64,000 nucleotides of DNA from Kamptonema formosum PCC 6407 (GTDB lineage Bacteria; Cyanobacteriota; Cyanobacteriia; Cyanobacteriales; Microcoleaceae): the NCBI RefSeq assembly GCF_000332155.1, contig NZ_KB235903.1, positions 1,634,000 through 1,697,999 of the forward strand, written 5' to 3'. The notes below the pieces were generated by a model, which worked only from the letters and a program-made list of their open reading frames with translations, made no database searches and was not told the DNA's origin. Below are positions 54,009 through 62,906 of this stretch, piece by piece (position 1 is the first letter of the stretch; every line of letters begins with the position of its first letter). Made by a program: the position numbers and the translations under genes.

Positions 54009-56346
54009 CCGTCCTATTGGCGAGGTTAGCGACGACGGCGGCTAATTCAGCGGGTTCGATCGGTTTGGGTAAGTGGATCTGAAAACCGGACAAAAGCGAT
54101 CGCGTCCGATCCTCAGCTCTAGCATAAGCTGTGAGTGCTGCTGCGGGAATTTGCCCCCCTTCCTGTGGTGAAAGCGATCGCACTTGGCGGATCAAAGCAT
54201 AGCCGTCCTCTTCTGGCATTCCGATGTCACTGAGCAAAATATCAGGTTTCAAACTTTTAAGGGTCGCGATCGCCTCAACTGCCGAGCCCACTGCCACAAC
54301 TTCCGCGCCGCACTCCTCAAGCACAGCCGTAAGAAAGGCCCGCGAATCAGCTTCATCATCCACTACCAACACCCGCAAACCATTGAGCGCTGGCAGATTT
54401 TCAAATGGAAGTTCGCCCCCAATACCGGGGTGTACCCGTTCTCCCGTCTCCAGATTTTGGCGAATAGGCATTAGGGGCAGCTTAATAGTAAATGTTGCTC
54501 CCTTCCCCTCACCTTCGCTTTGGGCGCGAACGCTACCGCCGTGCAGTTCTACCAAATGGCGGACAATAGCTAAACCGATACCCAAGCCAGTATAAGTTCT
54601 AGCGATTGAGCTGTCGGCTTGACGGAAGCGATCGAACACAAAGGGCAGAAAATCAGGTTTTATCCCCAATCCCGTATCCCTCACCGAAATCTCAACATGA
54701 GAGTTAACTCTCTCCAGGTAGACCTGAACTTGCCCGCCTTTGAGCGTAAACTTAACCGCGTTAGAAAGCAAATTCCAGACGATTTGCTGCAAGCGGTCTG
54801 AGTCTCCTGCCACCAGCCCCCCTGTGGAATCGAAGATGGTTTGCAGGCGAATCTCCTTAGCTTCAGCCGCAGGGCGGACTGTATCTAAGGCTGCTTCAAT
54901 GACGGTGACAAGTTCAACTGGGCGGACATTCAGCCGTACCTTACCCTGAATGATCCGGGAAACGTCGAGCAAATCCTCAACTAATTGCGCTTGGGCTCTA
55001 GCACTGCGCTCAATTGTCTCCATTGCCTTGGCTGTCGTCTTCTCGTCAAACTTGCGAGTATTGAGCAGGCGCAGCCAACCCAGCATGGCGTTTAAGGGCG
55101 ATCGCAACTCGTGGGATAGCGTCGCCAAAAACTCATCCTTCATCCGGTTGGCAGTCTCCGCCTGAGTGCGGGCATTCTGTTCGCGGATGAGTAACTGGGC
55201 GCGTTCGTCTTCAGCTTGTTTGCGTTCGGTGAAGTCGCGCATGATTTTAGCAAAACCCCGCAATCCTGCCTCATCTTGCAGGGAAGTGAGAATACCGCTA
55301 GCCCAGAAACGGCTGCCGTCTTTACGGATGTGCCAGCGTTCGTCCTCTGCTTGACCTGCCGCTACTGCTTGCTCTAGTTCCAGCTTGTCTGTGCCGGCAG
55401 CTAAATCCTCCGGTGTAAAAATAATCGATGTCGGCTGACCGATTGCCTCTGCTTCCTCATAGCCTAAAATTCTTTGAGCTCCTACACTCCAACGGATAAT
55501 GTATCCTTGGGCATCAAGGAAGAAAATTGCGTAGTCTTGTGCATTGTCTAACAGCAGACGGAACCGCTCTTCAGTTTCTCGTTGCGCTGACTCGGCTTGC
55601 TTGCGGTCTGTGATATCGGCGACAATCCAAACTGCTCCTGCAAAATTACCACGATCGCCTAAAATCGGGTCAGCAGTGACAGAAAACCAGCGATCGCCAA
55701 ACCTCAGTTCTAAATTTTGTCGGCGGCCAGTTTCTCGAGCCCGAATAAAGAGATTTACTTCCGTAGCACCGATCGTATCTTGGATCAAATCCTGATAAAA
55801 ACAACCTTTAATCTCGCTTTCCGATTTTCCCCAAAGTTCCCTCGCGGCGCAGTTGCACCGCACTATACTGCCATCGCTATCCAGCAGACACACCAGATCC
55901 GCGATCGCATCGAAAGTCGTTTGCCACTCCCTCGCCAGTAGCCGTGCCGCTTCCTCTGCCTTTCTGGTACGAAGCAAAGCATTGACAGTCGCGACTAACT
56001 CAATCGGCTCTACAGGCTGGGCGAGATAGCCATCTGCACCGCCATCTAACCCCTGTACCTTATCCTCGCTCTTGACAAAACTAGCCGAGAGATGTAGCAC
56101 CGGAATAAACGCCGTAGCAGGGTTAGTCTTAATCTGCCTACAGACCTCAAACCCATTGATATCAGGCAACTGCACGTCAAGGACAATTAAATCTGGTTGG
56201 TAGTCGAGTGCCAATTGCAGGCCAGCTTTCCCAGTGGCCGCCTGTTGCACATCAAACCCCGCATTTTGAAGCATCCGGGTAACGATATAGCGGTTAGCTG
56301 CGTTGTCGTCTACGTGCAAGATCGTGACTTGAGGTCGGTCGGGCAT
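54004..56346 (-). CDS. Hybrid sensor: REC-PAS-PAS-HisKA-HATPase-REC
   Basis: 780 residues. N-terminal receiver with phospho-Asp57 (DLIVLDVQLPDINGFEV), two PAS domains (about 140-265, WQTTFDAIADLVCLLDSDG; and 270-390, RFRLLLDNAQDYAIFFLDAQG), HisKA LSHELRSPLNA (His412), HATPase (NLLSNAVKF, DTGLGI, GLGIGLAI) and a C-terminal receiver with Asp707 (DILLSDIGMPEEDG). No membrane helices. It is the last gene of the minus-strand series that starts with rsbR, 276 bp after the RsbT-kinase gene, and may be its output or partner. Confidence 0.93.
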   Translation of the reverse strand: MPDRPQVTILHVDDNAANRYIVTRMLQNAGFDVQQAATGKAGLQLALDYQPDLIVLDVQLPDINGFEVCRQIKTNPATAFIPVLHLSASFVKSEDKVQGLDGGADGYLAQPVEPIELVATVNALLRTRKAEEAARLLAREWQTTFDAIADLVCLLDSDGSIVRCNCAARELWGKSESEIKGCFYQDLIQDTIGATEVNLFIRARETGRRQNLELRFGDRWFSVTADPILGDRGNFAGAVWIVADITDRKQAESAQRETEERFRLLLDNAQDYAIFFLDAQGYIIRWSVGAQRILGYEEAEAIGQPTSIIFTPEDLAAGTDKLELEQAVAAGQAEDERWHIRKDGSRFWASGILTSLQDEAGLRGFAKIMRDFTERKQAEDERAQLLIREQNARTQAETANRMKDEFLATLSHELRSPLNAMLGWLRLLNTRKFDEKTTAKAMETIERSARAQAQLVEDLLDVSRIIQGKVRLNVRPVELVTVIEAALDTVRPAAEAKEIRLQTIFDSTGGLVAGDSDRLQQIVWNLLSNAVKFTLKGGQVQVYLERVNSHVEISVRDTGLGIKPDFLPFVFDRFRQADSSIARTYTGLGIGLAIVRHLVELHGGSVRAQSEGEGKGATFTIKLPLMPIRQNLETGERVHPGIGGELPFENLPALNGLRVLVVDDEADSRAFLTAVLEECGAEVVAVGSAVEAIATLKSLKPDILLSDIGMPEEDGYALIRQVRSLSPQEGGQIPAAALTAYARAEDRTRSLLSGFQIHLPKPIEPAELAAVVANLANRTG

Positions 56347-56537
56347 AGTTTTTGGAAAAAATAAGGAAGAATTAAGGTACGAATTAGGCTATAGGTTTGA
56401 TTTAATCGCTTTTTTAGTGCCGAAACGATAAAACTACCATTATTTTGCGAGTCAACCACAGACCGAGATCGTCTAGAGGAAGAAAAATAAAATAGGAGAG
56501 CGGTAATTTTAAAGGAGGGAGAGCGAAGTCTGGGTAT

Positions 56538-56610
56538 ATATAGCAGTCGCCAAGGCGATTAGGACACGATTGATTGCTGGAACCCGCTTATTCTATTCCC
56601 TTCTTCCCTA
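56538..56610. repeat. Second copy of the dispersed ATATAGC...CTTCTTCCCTAG repeat
   Basis: About 73 bp resembling 36969-37042: both start ATATAGCA, share ATTGCTGGAACCCGCT and end TATTCCCTTCTTCCCTAG. It lies between the two hybrid kinase genes; CTAG-type sequence follows. Confidence 0.85.
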
Positions 56611-56622
56611 GTCCTGAGCATC

Positions 56623-58767
56623 CTAGTCCCTAGCTATAGGTATAAGCCCTGCTTTTATCAGAGCTTCCCGGAGTTTACCGCTTGCCACCTCGTGATGTTG
56701 ACTCTCTTTAGATAGAATTGCGATCGCGTTTTGTGCTATATACATTGACTCTTGTGGGTCGAGCAACTTTGAGCTATTAACAATTACAGAGATATTCTTA
56801 GTATCAGGATTGCTTTTAAGTTGTTTCAATACTTCAAAACCATTCATTCCTGGCATCTCCAAATCTAAAAAAATTGCATCAATAGTTTCCGTCTGAGCTA
56901 ACGCTAAACCTTCCTGCCCAGACTCAGCTTCAATTATAGTAAAATTAGGATCGGCTAAGTATTCCTTGAGCAAGTATCTAGCTACTTGGTCGTTGTCTAT
57001 AATCAAAACTTTTTGCGGCAAATCCCCCTTGACTAGAGCATTAATTTTGTGGAGCAGCGGAAGTCGCTCCGCAGGTTTGATAAAAAACGCATCTGCACCC
57101 AATGCGCGAGCTTTCCTCTCGTTGTCAATGACAGTGATTACAATCAGAGGAATATTCTGCGTTGCTTCGTTTCCTTTCATTTCAGCAATCAAAGTCCACG
57201 TACTCTGTTTATCTAGTAAAATGTCCAATAGTATAGCTACAGGTCTAAAAACTTGAAGGGCCTCTCTTGCTTGACAAAGCGATCCAGCTATTATCATTTG
57301 ATAGCAAGAACCCTGAAAATATTTCTCATAAGTAAATAAAGTTTCTACATTATCTTCTACTACTAATATAGGATAGAGAGCTGCATCCAAATTGCAAGAG
57401 AAATTCTCCCTTTGCACATCCTCTTTGATACTGTTATAAACGACAGGAATTGTAGCAAAAAATGTTGAACCTTTCCCTAATTCGCTGGTAAGAAAGACAC
57501 TTCCTCCCAGCAATTCAGCTAATTTTTTGGCTAGCGGGAGTCCCAAACCTGTTCCTTTAAATTGTGTTTGTAGGGGAGAATTAAGTTGGGTATATTCTTC
57601 AAATATCAGCTCTCGATCGCCTACGGCAATACCGATACCAGTATCCGCTACGGAAAAGACAACAGTGTTACCAGCAATTGCCGCTGAAACCCTAATTTCT
57701 CCAACTTCTGTATACTTCAACGAATTGGAGATAAAATTTCTGAGAATTTGGCTAACCTTGCCTTCGTCAGTGTAAAGTTTATGGCAACCGACAACTTCTT
57801 CAAAAACTAGAGAAACTGACGAATTATAGGCCAGTAAAGGCCGTAGCATACCCCTCAAAGCTCCAAAAAGGTCGCTAATTTCAAACTCATTGGGATGCAC
57901 TACAATTTTGCCTGCTTCTGCCTTTGCCAAGTCTAATAAGTCATTAACTAAATCCGAAAGACATTCAGCAGATTTACGGATGAAAGTCACTTGCTTTTCT
58001 TGTTCTAATGTCAATTCACCATCCATCCTGTCTAACAGTATCCGCGAGAGAGATATAATTGAGTTTAGCGGCGTGCGAAACTCGTGGCTCATATTTGATA
58101 AAAATCGGGTTTTAACTTCATTTGCCTTCTGTAAGGAATCGGCTTTTTCATCTAATTCGGCATAGAGAGCTACTACTCCCCTATTAGTATCTTCTAATTC
58201 GCAATTGAGCTGAATTAGCTGCTCTTCACGCTGACGGATATCTTCTAGAGCTAATAGTAATTCTTGGTTCTGCTGCTGAATTTCTTCAAAGGAACTTTGA
58301 GGCGCTTGCATCGCCAATTTACTGCCCAACTGCCCTAAGTCTTTTGCTGTTAAAATAGAAGGCAACCTCGGCAAGTTTTTTTCCATCACGACGATAGTTC
58401 CCTCACCTACCGAAGAGGAAATCTGAAATCGATCCATTAACCGCTTGCTGCCAATAATACCTAGACCCATGCCAGTTGTAGATATATATTGTCCATTGAG
58501 AATAGTATTAAGATTAGCAATACCTTGACCTCGATCCTCAATGGAAATTATCAATGTTTGAGGCGAAGATATTTCCACCCAAAATTTAACTTTTCCGCCT
58601 CCGGCATATTGAAAAGCATTGCGACCAATTTCAGATACAGCAGTGGCAATGCGAGTTTTATCCTGAGCCTGAAAACCTAATAAACTTGCAATTTGCCCCG
58701 CCCGCTGGCGAGTCATGACGACATCTTGTTCAAATTTGATTTCTAGAGTTAGGAGAGTGAAAGTCAT
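56623..58767 (-). CDS. RsbT-like ATPase fused to histidine kinase and two receivers
   Basis: 714 residues. Residues about 10-130 form an RsbT/RsbW-type GHKL ATPase (TRIATAVSEIGRNAFQYA, IEDRGQGI, GMGLGIIGSKRLMDRF). A coiled coil (about 160-215) leads to HisKA MSHEFRTPLNS (His228) and a second, ordinary HATPase (NFISNSLKYT, DTGIGI, GTGLGLPLA). Two receivers follow with Asp515 (ILLDILLD) and Asp635 (IFLDLEMPGMNGF). It has no membrane part. It sits downstream of rsbR-rsbS-rsbT and the phosphatase gene, so the RsbT domain probably couples the kinase to the stressosome. Confidence 0.93.
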   Translation of the reverse strand: MTFTLLTLEIKFEQDVVMTRQRAGQIASLLGFQAQDKTRIATAVSEIGRNAFQYAGGGKVKFWVEISSPQTLIISIEDRGQGIANLNTILNGQYISTTGMGLGIIGSKRLMDRFQISSSVGEGTIVVMEKNLPRLPSILTAKDLGQLGSKLAMQAPQSSFEEIQQQNQELLLALEDIRQREEQLIQLNCELEDTNRGVVALYAELDEKADSLQKANEVKTRFLSNMSHEFRTPLNSIISLSRILLDRMDGELTLEQEKQVTFIRKSAECLSDLVNDLLDLAKAEAGKIVVHPNEFEISDLFGALRGMLRPLLAYNSSVSLVFEEVVGCHKLYTDEGKVSQILRNFISNSLKYTEVGEIRVSAAIAGNTVVFSVADTGIGIAVGDRELIFEEYTQLNSPLQTQFKGTGLGLPLAKKLAELLGGSVFLTSELGKGSTFFATIPVVYNSIKEDVQRENFSCNLDAALYPILVVEDNVETLFTYEKYFQGSCYQMIIAGSLCQAREALQVFRPVAILLDILLDKQSTWTLIAEMKGNEATQNIPLIVITVIDNERKARALGADAFFIKPAERLPLLHKINALVKGDLPQKVLIIDNDQVARYLLKEYLADPNFTIIEAESGQEGLALAQTETIDAIFLDLEMPGMNGFEVLKQLKSNPDTKNISVIVNSSKLLDPQESMYIAQNAIAILSKESQHHEVASGKLREALIKAGLIPIARD

Positions 58768-58912
58768 TGCTAATGGCTAATGGCTAATGGCTAATGGCTA
58801 ATTGGTAATGGCTAATGGCTAATTGCTAATGGCTAATTGCTAATTGCTAATTGCTAATTGCTAACAGTTGACAGTTGACAGTTAACAGTTAACAGTTAGC
58901 AGTTAACTTAAA
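58768..58912. repeat. TAATGGC/TAATTGC and GTTAACA/GTTGACA heptamer arrays
   Basis: About fifteen TAATGGC/TAATTGC heptamers followed by six TGACAGT/TAACAGT copies. The array fills the gap between the RsbT-SpoIIE gene and the RsbT-kinase gene and reaches the latter's start codon. Confidence 0.95.
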
Positions 58913-58916
58913 AATT

Positions 58917-59915
58917 TTATTTAGCGGCAAGCACTGTCACATCATCGCGACCTCTAGTGAAATCTCGGTACAAAACTCCAGCAATTAAACAGGGATGTTT
59001 TGATACTAAACCAGCATAACGCTCTAGATGCCACTGCGTACCCAACCCATCGGAGTGCATGACTAAAAGACCTCCTTTGGGCCACTGATAGACAAATTCC
59101 TGAATTTTGCGAACCTCATGTCCGACAGTACCATTGTGGGAAACCATGCTGTAGTTTGCATCGGGAGAAATGACTGCGGCAGAAATATTTCCGATTCCTG
59201 CAAAGCGAACCGATGCGCTACGAAAGTCAATTTCTGCGATCGCGATTACTGCACCCCGCGTACTTCGCAAAGCCCCATGAGCCGCCTCTATAATCTCTTT
59301 TGGGCTTTTATGAGTATTCTCTCGAAATATCCTCACAGCTTCATTAGATGCGATCGCAGCTTGCGGGCCGTGACCCAACCCGTCGGCCACTAGCAGCAAA
59401 CTACGATCTTCCTGCTGTTCTACGGCCCAAGCATCCCCTGAAACATCCTCGCCTCTGACAGGTAAGCAAACTCCGCCAATTTTTAGGCGATCTTCTGGTG
59501 GGGGTGAATCGTAAGATGTTGCCCAGATGTGGCTTAATATGGCTGTGCCGCCGTTGGTAACAGAATAAATGTCAAAAAAGTTAGATAGCCGCTGGCAAGC
59601 CCCCAAACCGTTTCCCAGAGTCCCGCCTGTAGAAAAGCCGTCGCGCAAGCACTCGCTAATACTGCTCATTCCCGGCCCAGAGTCTAAGGCTAAGATTTCT
59701 ATAAGCGCGATTGAGTTTAAGACTTTTGCTTGTAGCAATAGTTGACCGTTACGGGCGTAGCGGACGAGGTTTTTTGTCAACTCGCTGACTACGATGCTAA
59801 CCTTTCCACGATCTGTTTCGTTGAAGCCAAGTTGATTAGCAAAGGCTACAGCTATCCGCCGCGCTTCGCCAGCTTGACTGGACTCTAGAATGGGTAAGGC
59901 GACTGGTTCTGGCAT
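58917..59915 (-). CDS. RsbT-like ATPase fused to a SpoIIE/RsbX PP2C phosphatase
   Basis: 332 residues. Residues about 10-135 are an RsbT-type ATPase (GKVSIVVSELTKNLVRYA, ALDSGPGM, GNGLGACQRLSNFF). Residues about 145-332 are a PP2C-type phosphatase of the RsbX/SpoIIE class with the metal-binding acids in LLVADGLGHGPQAA, MHSDGLG and GRDDVTVL. RsbX resets stressosomes by dephosphorylating RsbR and RsbS. The gene lies 253 bp after rsbT on the same strand. Confidence 0.93.
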   Translation of the reverse strand: MPEPVALPILESSQAGEARRIAVAFANQLGFNETDRGKVSIVVSELTKNLVRYARNGQLLLQAKVLNSIALIEILALDSGPGMSSISECLRDGFSTGGTLGNGLGACQRLSNFFDIYSVTNGGTAILSHIWATSYDSPPPEDRLKIGGVCLPVRGEDVSGDAWAVEQQEDRSLLLVADGLGHGPQAAIASNEAVRIFRENTHKSPKEIIEAAHGALRSTRGAVIAIAEIDFRSASVRFAGIGNISAAVISPDANYSMVSHNGTVGHEVRKIQEFVYQWPKGGLLVMHSDGLGTQWHLERYAGLVSKHPCLIAGVLYRDFTRGRDDVTVLAAK

Positions 59916-60168
59916 ATTTGCTTCCTGGGTTTGGTTTAAGGTTATCTATTTCTCTTTTCTTTTCCTCCTCTATGCCTTTGTGTCTTCTTAGGTTCATTAA
60001 ATTGCAGGGTTTTGCTTTTCAATAAGACTACAAAAATGAGACATAACTTTGGGTATAAAGGAAGGGGAGTAAACTTCAAAAATTCTCTCGTTTTAGGACA
60101 GAGGTTTGGCAAGAGGTCTAGGAATTTCAACATGACTCTCACTATTTTTTTGGTGGTAAAGAAGTCAG

Positions 60169-60573
60169 CTACTTCCACTTAGCGATCGTAATAGTTGTGC
60201 CCTCACCGACGCGAGAAACGATGTTAAATTCGTTCACGAGCCGCTTGGAACCAGAAAGACCCATGCCAAGCCCGCCTCCGGTGGTGAAGCCGTCTTTTAA
60301 GGCAAGGTCGATGTCGGGAATGCCGGGGCCTTTGTCTTCAAAGGTGAGCCGCACACCCCGGCGGTTTCCCTCTTGTAGGGTTTCCAGTTGTAGTTGCCCG
60401 CCGCCGCCGTAGTCTAAGGTATTACGGGCGAGTTCGCTGGCCGCCGTCACGATTTTGGTTTGGTCTACGAGGCTCAAACCTTGTTCCACGGCTAACTTGC
60501 GGACGGCTTGCCTTACTAGCACAACGTCTGCGGCGGTTTTGATGCTCATGGTTTCAGACCTCTGCACGGTCAT
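60169..60573 (-). CDS. rsbT: Serine/threonine switch kinase RsbT
   Basis: 134 residues, a single GHKL ATPase domain: KIVTAASELARNTLDYGGGG (N-box), FEDKGPGIPD, GGGLGMGLSGSKRLVNEF. RsbT is held by the RsbR-RsbS stressosome, phosphorylates both on stress and is released to act on a partner. Its start lies 20 bp inside the rsbS gene, so translation is coupled. A second in-frame Met (MSIKTAADVVLV, 60549) is possible and would shorten it by eight residues and remove the overlap. Confidence 0.95.
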   Translation of the reverse strand: MTVQRSETMSIKTAADVVLVRQAVRKLAVEQGLSLVDQTKIVTAASELARNTLDYGGGGQLQLETLQEGNRRGVRLTFEDKGPGIPDIDLALKDGFTTGGGLGMGLSGSKRLVNEFNIVSRVGEGTTITIAKWK

Positions 60574-60949
60574 CTGGCATCTCCTCTGGAGTTGCTAGCG
60601 ATCGCCGCAATAGAGCCATTCCCCTCTCTACGTTTAAGGCTGTGCGGATGCCTTTGAGGGAAAGCCCTAATTCTACTAGAGTAATGGCTACTGCTGGCTG
60701 CATTCCAACTACGACTGTTTCGGCATCAAGTATCTGCGACATTTTGGCAATGTTTCCTAATATTCGCCCGATGAAGGAGTCAACCATATCTAAGGCGGAA
60801 ATATCTATTAATACGCCGCGAGCATTTGTCTGGTTGATGCGATTTGTGAGGTCGTCTTGTAATGTCATGGCTAGGCGATCGTGCATATCGACTTGGATCG
60901 TAACTAAGAGAAATTGACCCATTTTAAGTATGGGAATTTTTTCGTCCAT
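60554..60949 (-). CDS. rsbS: Stressosome scaffold protein RsbS
   Basis: 131 residues, a single STAS domain (IPILKMGQFLLVTIQVDMHD, GVLIDISALDMVDSFIGRIL, VVVGMQPAVAITLVELGL). Ser58 in the DMVDSFIGR motif corresponds to the serine phosphorylated by RsbT (Ser59 of Bacillus RsbS). An AAGGAA ribosome site precedes the start. Nine bases separate it from rsbR and it overlaps rsbT by 20 bases. Confidence 0.95.
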   Translation of the reverse strand: MDEKIPILKMGQFLLVTIQVDMHDRLAMTLQDDLTNRINQTNARGVLIDISALDMVDSFIGRILGNIAKMSQILDAETVVVGMQPAVAITLVELGLSLKGIRTALNVERGMALLRRSLATPEEMPDDRAEV

Positions 60950-60958
60950 GATGCTTCC

Positions 60959-61825
60959 TTAAGTGCGCGGCTGGTTGCGGGTGATGCTGGCTCCAATGCG
61001 TTTTAATGCTAGAGCAAAAGCGTCGGCTAGGGTGGCTTTGGTGATCACGTCCGCGAGATCCACGCCGAGGTAAACGATGGTTTGGGCGATTTGGGGGCGA
61101 ATGCCGCTGATGATGCAGTCAGCGCCCATTAAGCGGGCGGCAGTAACGGTTTTGAGCAGGTGTTGTGCAGTTAGGGTGTCTACGGTTGGGACTCCGGTAA
61201 TATCAATGATCGTAACTTCTGCGCCTGTCTCTACAATTTTTTGTAGGAGGGACTCCATTACACCTTGAGTGCGGTTGCTGTCCAGGGTACCGATGATTGG
61301 TAAGGCTAATATCCCATCCCACAGTTTTACAACTGGGGTGGAGAGTTCCATGAGTTCTTCTTGCTGGCGATAGATGACTTCTTCGCGGGCTTTTTGGTAG
61401 ATTTCTGTGGTCAGTAAACCTAGTTTATCTAGGAGGGTACTGACTGACCAAATCTCTTGGATGAGGTTTTGGCTATCGTTTGCGAGTTCGGAGTGTAGCT
61501 GGGTGAATAAGGGGTGTTTTAAGGATAAAATAAAGGTTGCGGTTTCTGAGGGTGTGAAGCCTTTGTGAGAGCGATCGCGCGATATGCTGGAAAGCATTTC
61601 TCGCACTGGCCGCCATTCTGAGGTGTTGATGTCAGTTAAGTTACCGCGATCGAGTGCTGCTACTAGGAGGTCTAGAAATTCTCTGCACTCTTCCCGTACT
61701 TCTATTTCTTTGAGCGAGTCTTGGCGACTGCTAGCAGTCATCTGCTCTGAGAGCCATGCTGTCAACAGTTCCGAGCGGTATTTTTTGAGAATTTCGGAAA
61801 TTTTGCTTTGGCCGTTCAAGCTCAT
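60959..61825 (-). CDS. rsbR: Stressosome sensor protein RsbR
   Basis: 288 residues. The N-terminal helical domain (about 8-150; SEILKKYRSELLTAWLSEQM, HPLFTQLHSELANDSQN) resembles the RsbRD_N family, not a globin or PAS. The C-terminal STAS domain (about 162-280) has IIDITGVPTVDTLTAQHLL, where Thr217 aligns with the RsbS phosphoserine, and GADCIISGIRPQ. It forms the mixed stressosome shell with RsbS. It is the first gene of the six-gene minus-strand series, so the promoter lies in the gap beyond 61825. Confidence 0.94.
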   Translation of the reverse strand: MSLNGQSKISEILKKYRSELLTAWLSEQMTASSRQDSLKEIEVREECREFLDLLVAALDRGNLTDINTSEWRPVREMLSSISRDRSHKGFTPSETATFILSLKHPLFTQLHSELANDSQNLIQEIWSVSTLLDKLGLLTTEIYQKAREEVIYRQQEELMELSTPVVKLWDGILALPIIGTLDSNRTQGVMESLLQKIVETGAEVTIIDITGVPTVDTLTAQHLLKTVTAARLMGADCIISGIRPQIAQTIVYLGVDLADVITKATLADAFALALKRIGASITRNQPRT

Positions 61826-62763
61826 ATTTGCTGTTCCTTACACCTGTGGGAATTAAAAGAGCCTGTAACAAAGTACAAAGATTAGGCTTTAAGGTATAAC
61901 TAGCGTTACTTGGAGCTGTTGGCAGACACGGGAAAGCGATAGAGTTTTATTTTATATCAATTCCAGTTTGTTAACCACGATTAGGTGCTGGGGCGGGTTT
62001 ACAAGCTTTCTAGCTTGTATTACATCTCGCAGGCGAAGCACTCCTAGAGGAATAATGGTTAATCAAGCGGACTTAATTCTATTTGACGCTGGTCGTTGAC
62101 GCGAACAATTGTCCAGTTTGAGGTAGTCCCTTTAAGGCTAATTTATCTATATTGCACTATGGGTTAGGGGGGGGGAAGTGGAGTTTGGGCTAAATAACTC
62201 CTTATTGTTAAGTTACCACGTTAAAGGGTTGACTTACAATCGGCAAGAGGGTTAAGATTTACGACTACGAGTGTAGGGCGATCGCGATACTCTGTTTTGG
62301 TCACACTTGTGCTCTATTTTAGGATACTCAAGGGCGAGGGATGAGGTTTCTGGGTCTGGTAGGCGATCGCAATTCTCAAGTCGTCTGTTTCTGAGGCAAG
62401 AGCACTTTCCTTTAGATTGAGTTAAGTTCACCTGAAAATCCGATAGTTGCGATATTTTTCTATTTTTTTCACCACTTTTGTGAGCGTAAAGCTGGCAATT
62501 TCCGATCGCATTTGCGCTTGTAAAATCCCTCACTTTACCCTATTTGTATCATTGATAATGAGGTATGGCAGGAGGCAGGAGGCAGGAGGCAGAAGGCAAT
62601 ACTAGAAATGATTTGGGGGATGGAGAATGCCCTAAACGTTGTGGCGGTTGCTATAATTGCTAACCGTTAACAGTTAACCGTTAACCGTAATTTTAAAAAG
62701 GTACAAAAAATAAGTGCTGAATTATGGGATTAGCTCACAACTCAGCACTTATAATTTTTTTGA
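61826..62763. other. Long intergenic region upstream of rsbR
   Basis: Nearly 940 bp without a convincing gene. It contains a hairpin ACAAGCT-ttc-TAGCTTGT (about 62000-62018), a run of nine G (62167-62175 region), a GGCAGGA heptamer array (about 62563-62597), TTAACCG/TTAACAG heptamers (62662-62690) and HIP1-like sites. It should hold the stressosome promoter. A 93-codon minus frame at 62252-62533 looks non-coding. Confidence 0.5.
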
Positions 62764-62836
62764 TACCCCCAGGGGAATTCGAATCCCCGTCGCATCCGTG
62801 AAAGGGATGTGTCCTAGGCCTCTAGACGATGGGGGC
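62764..62836 (-). tRNA. tRNA-Glu(TTC)
   Basis: Cloverleaf on the minus strand: acceptor GCCCCCA/TGGGGGT (G1-T72 pair, as in chloroplast and cyanobacterial tRNA-Glu), anticodon arm CATCC-CTTTCAC-GGATG (anticodon TTC), T arm GGGGA-TTCGAAT-TCCCC, discriminator A. In cyanobacteria this tRNA also feeds 5-aminolevulinate synthesis for tetrapyrroles. CCA not encoded. Confidence 0.97.
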
Positions 62837-62906
62837 GTGTGTTTCACACCTTTATTAACTTAACGCATCTTTCTGAGTTTGTCAACTACTTTTTCAAAAA
62901 TTTTTT

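Noticed and set aside
54184..55941. Several plus-strand frames of 60-123 codons opposite the REC-PAS-PAS hybrid kinase
   Set aside because: All are antisense shadows of a gene with complete conserved domains.
58768..58912. Possible CRISPR or iteron origin
   Set aside because: Contiguous heptamers without unique spacers; the same arrays occur in many gaps, so they are not origin-specific iterons.
59942..60178. 78-codon minus-strand frame between rsbT and the RsbT-SpoIIE gene
   Set aside because: It overlaps the end of rsbT and its tail (KKTQRHRGGKEKR) is a common non-coding cyanobacterial intergenic sequence read by chance.
62252..62533. 93-codon minus-strand frame upstream of rsbR
   Set aside because: Composition is erratic (many Arg, Ser, Cys), it contains HIP1-derived stretches, and there is no ribosome site or family pattern.
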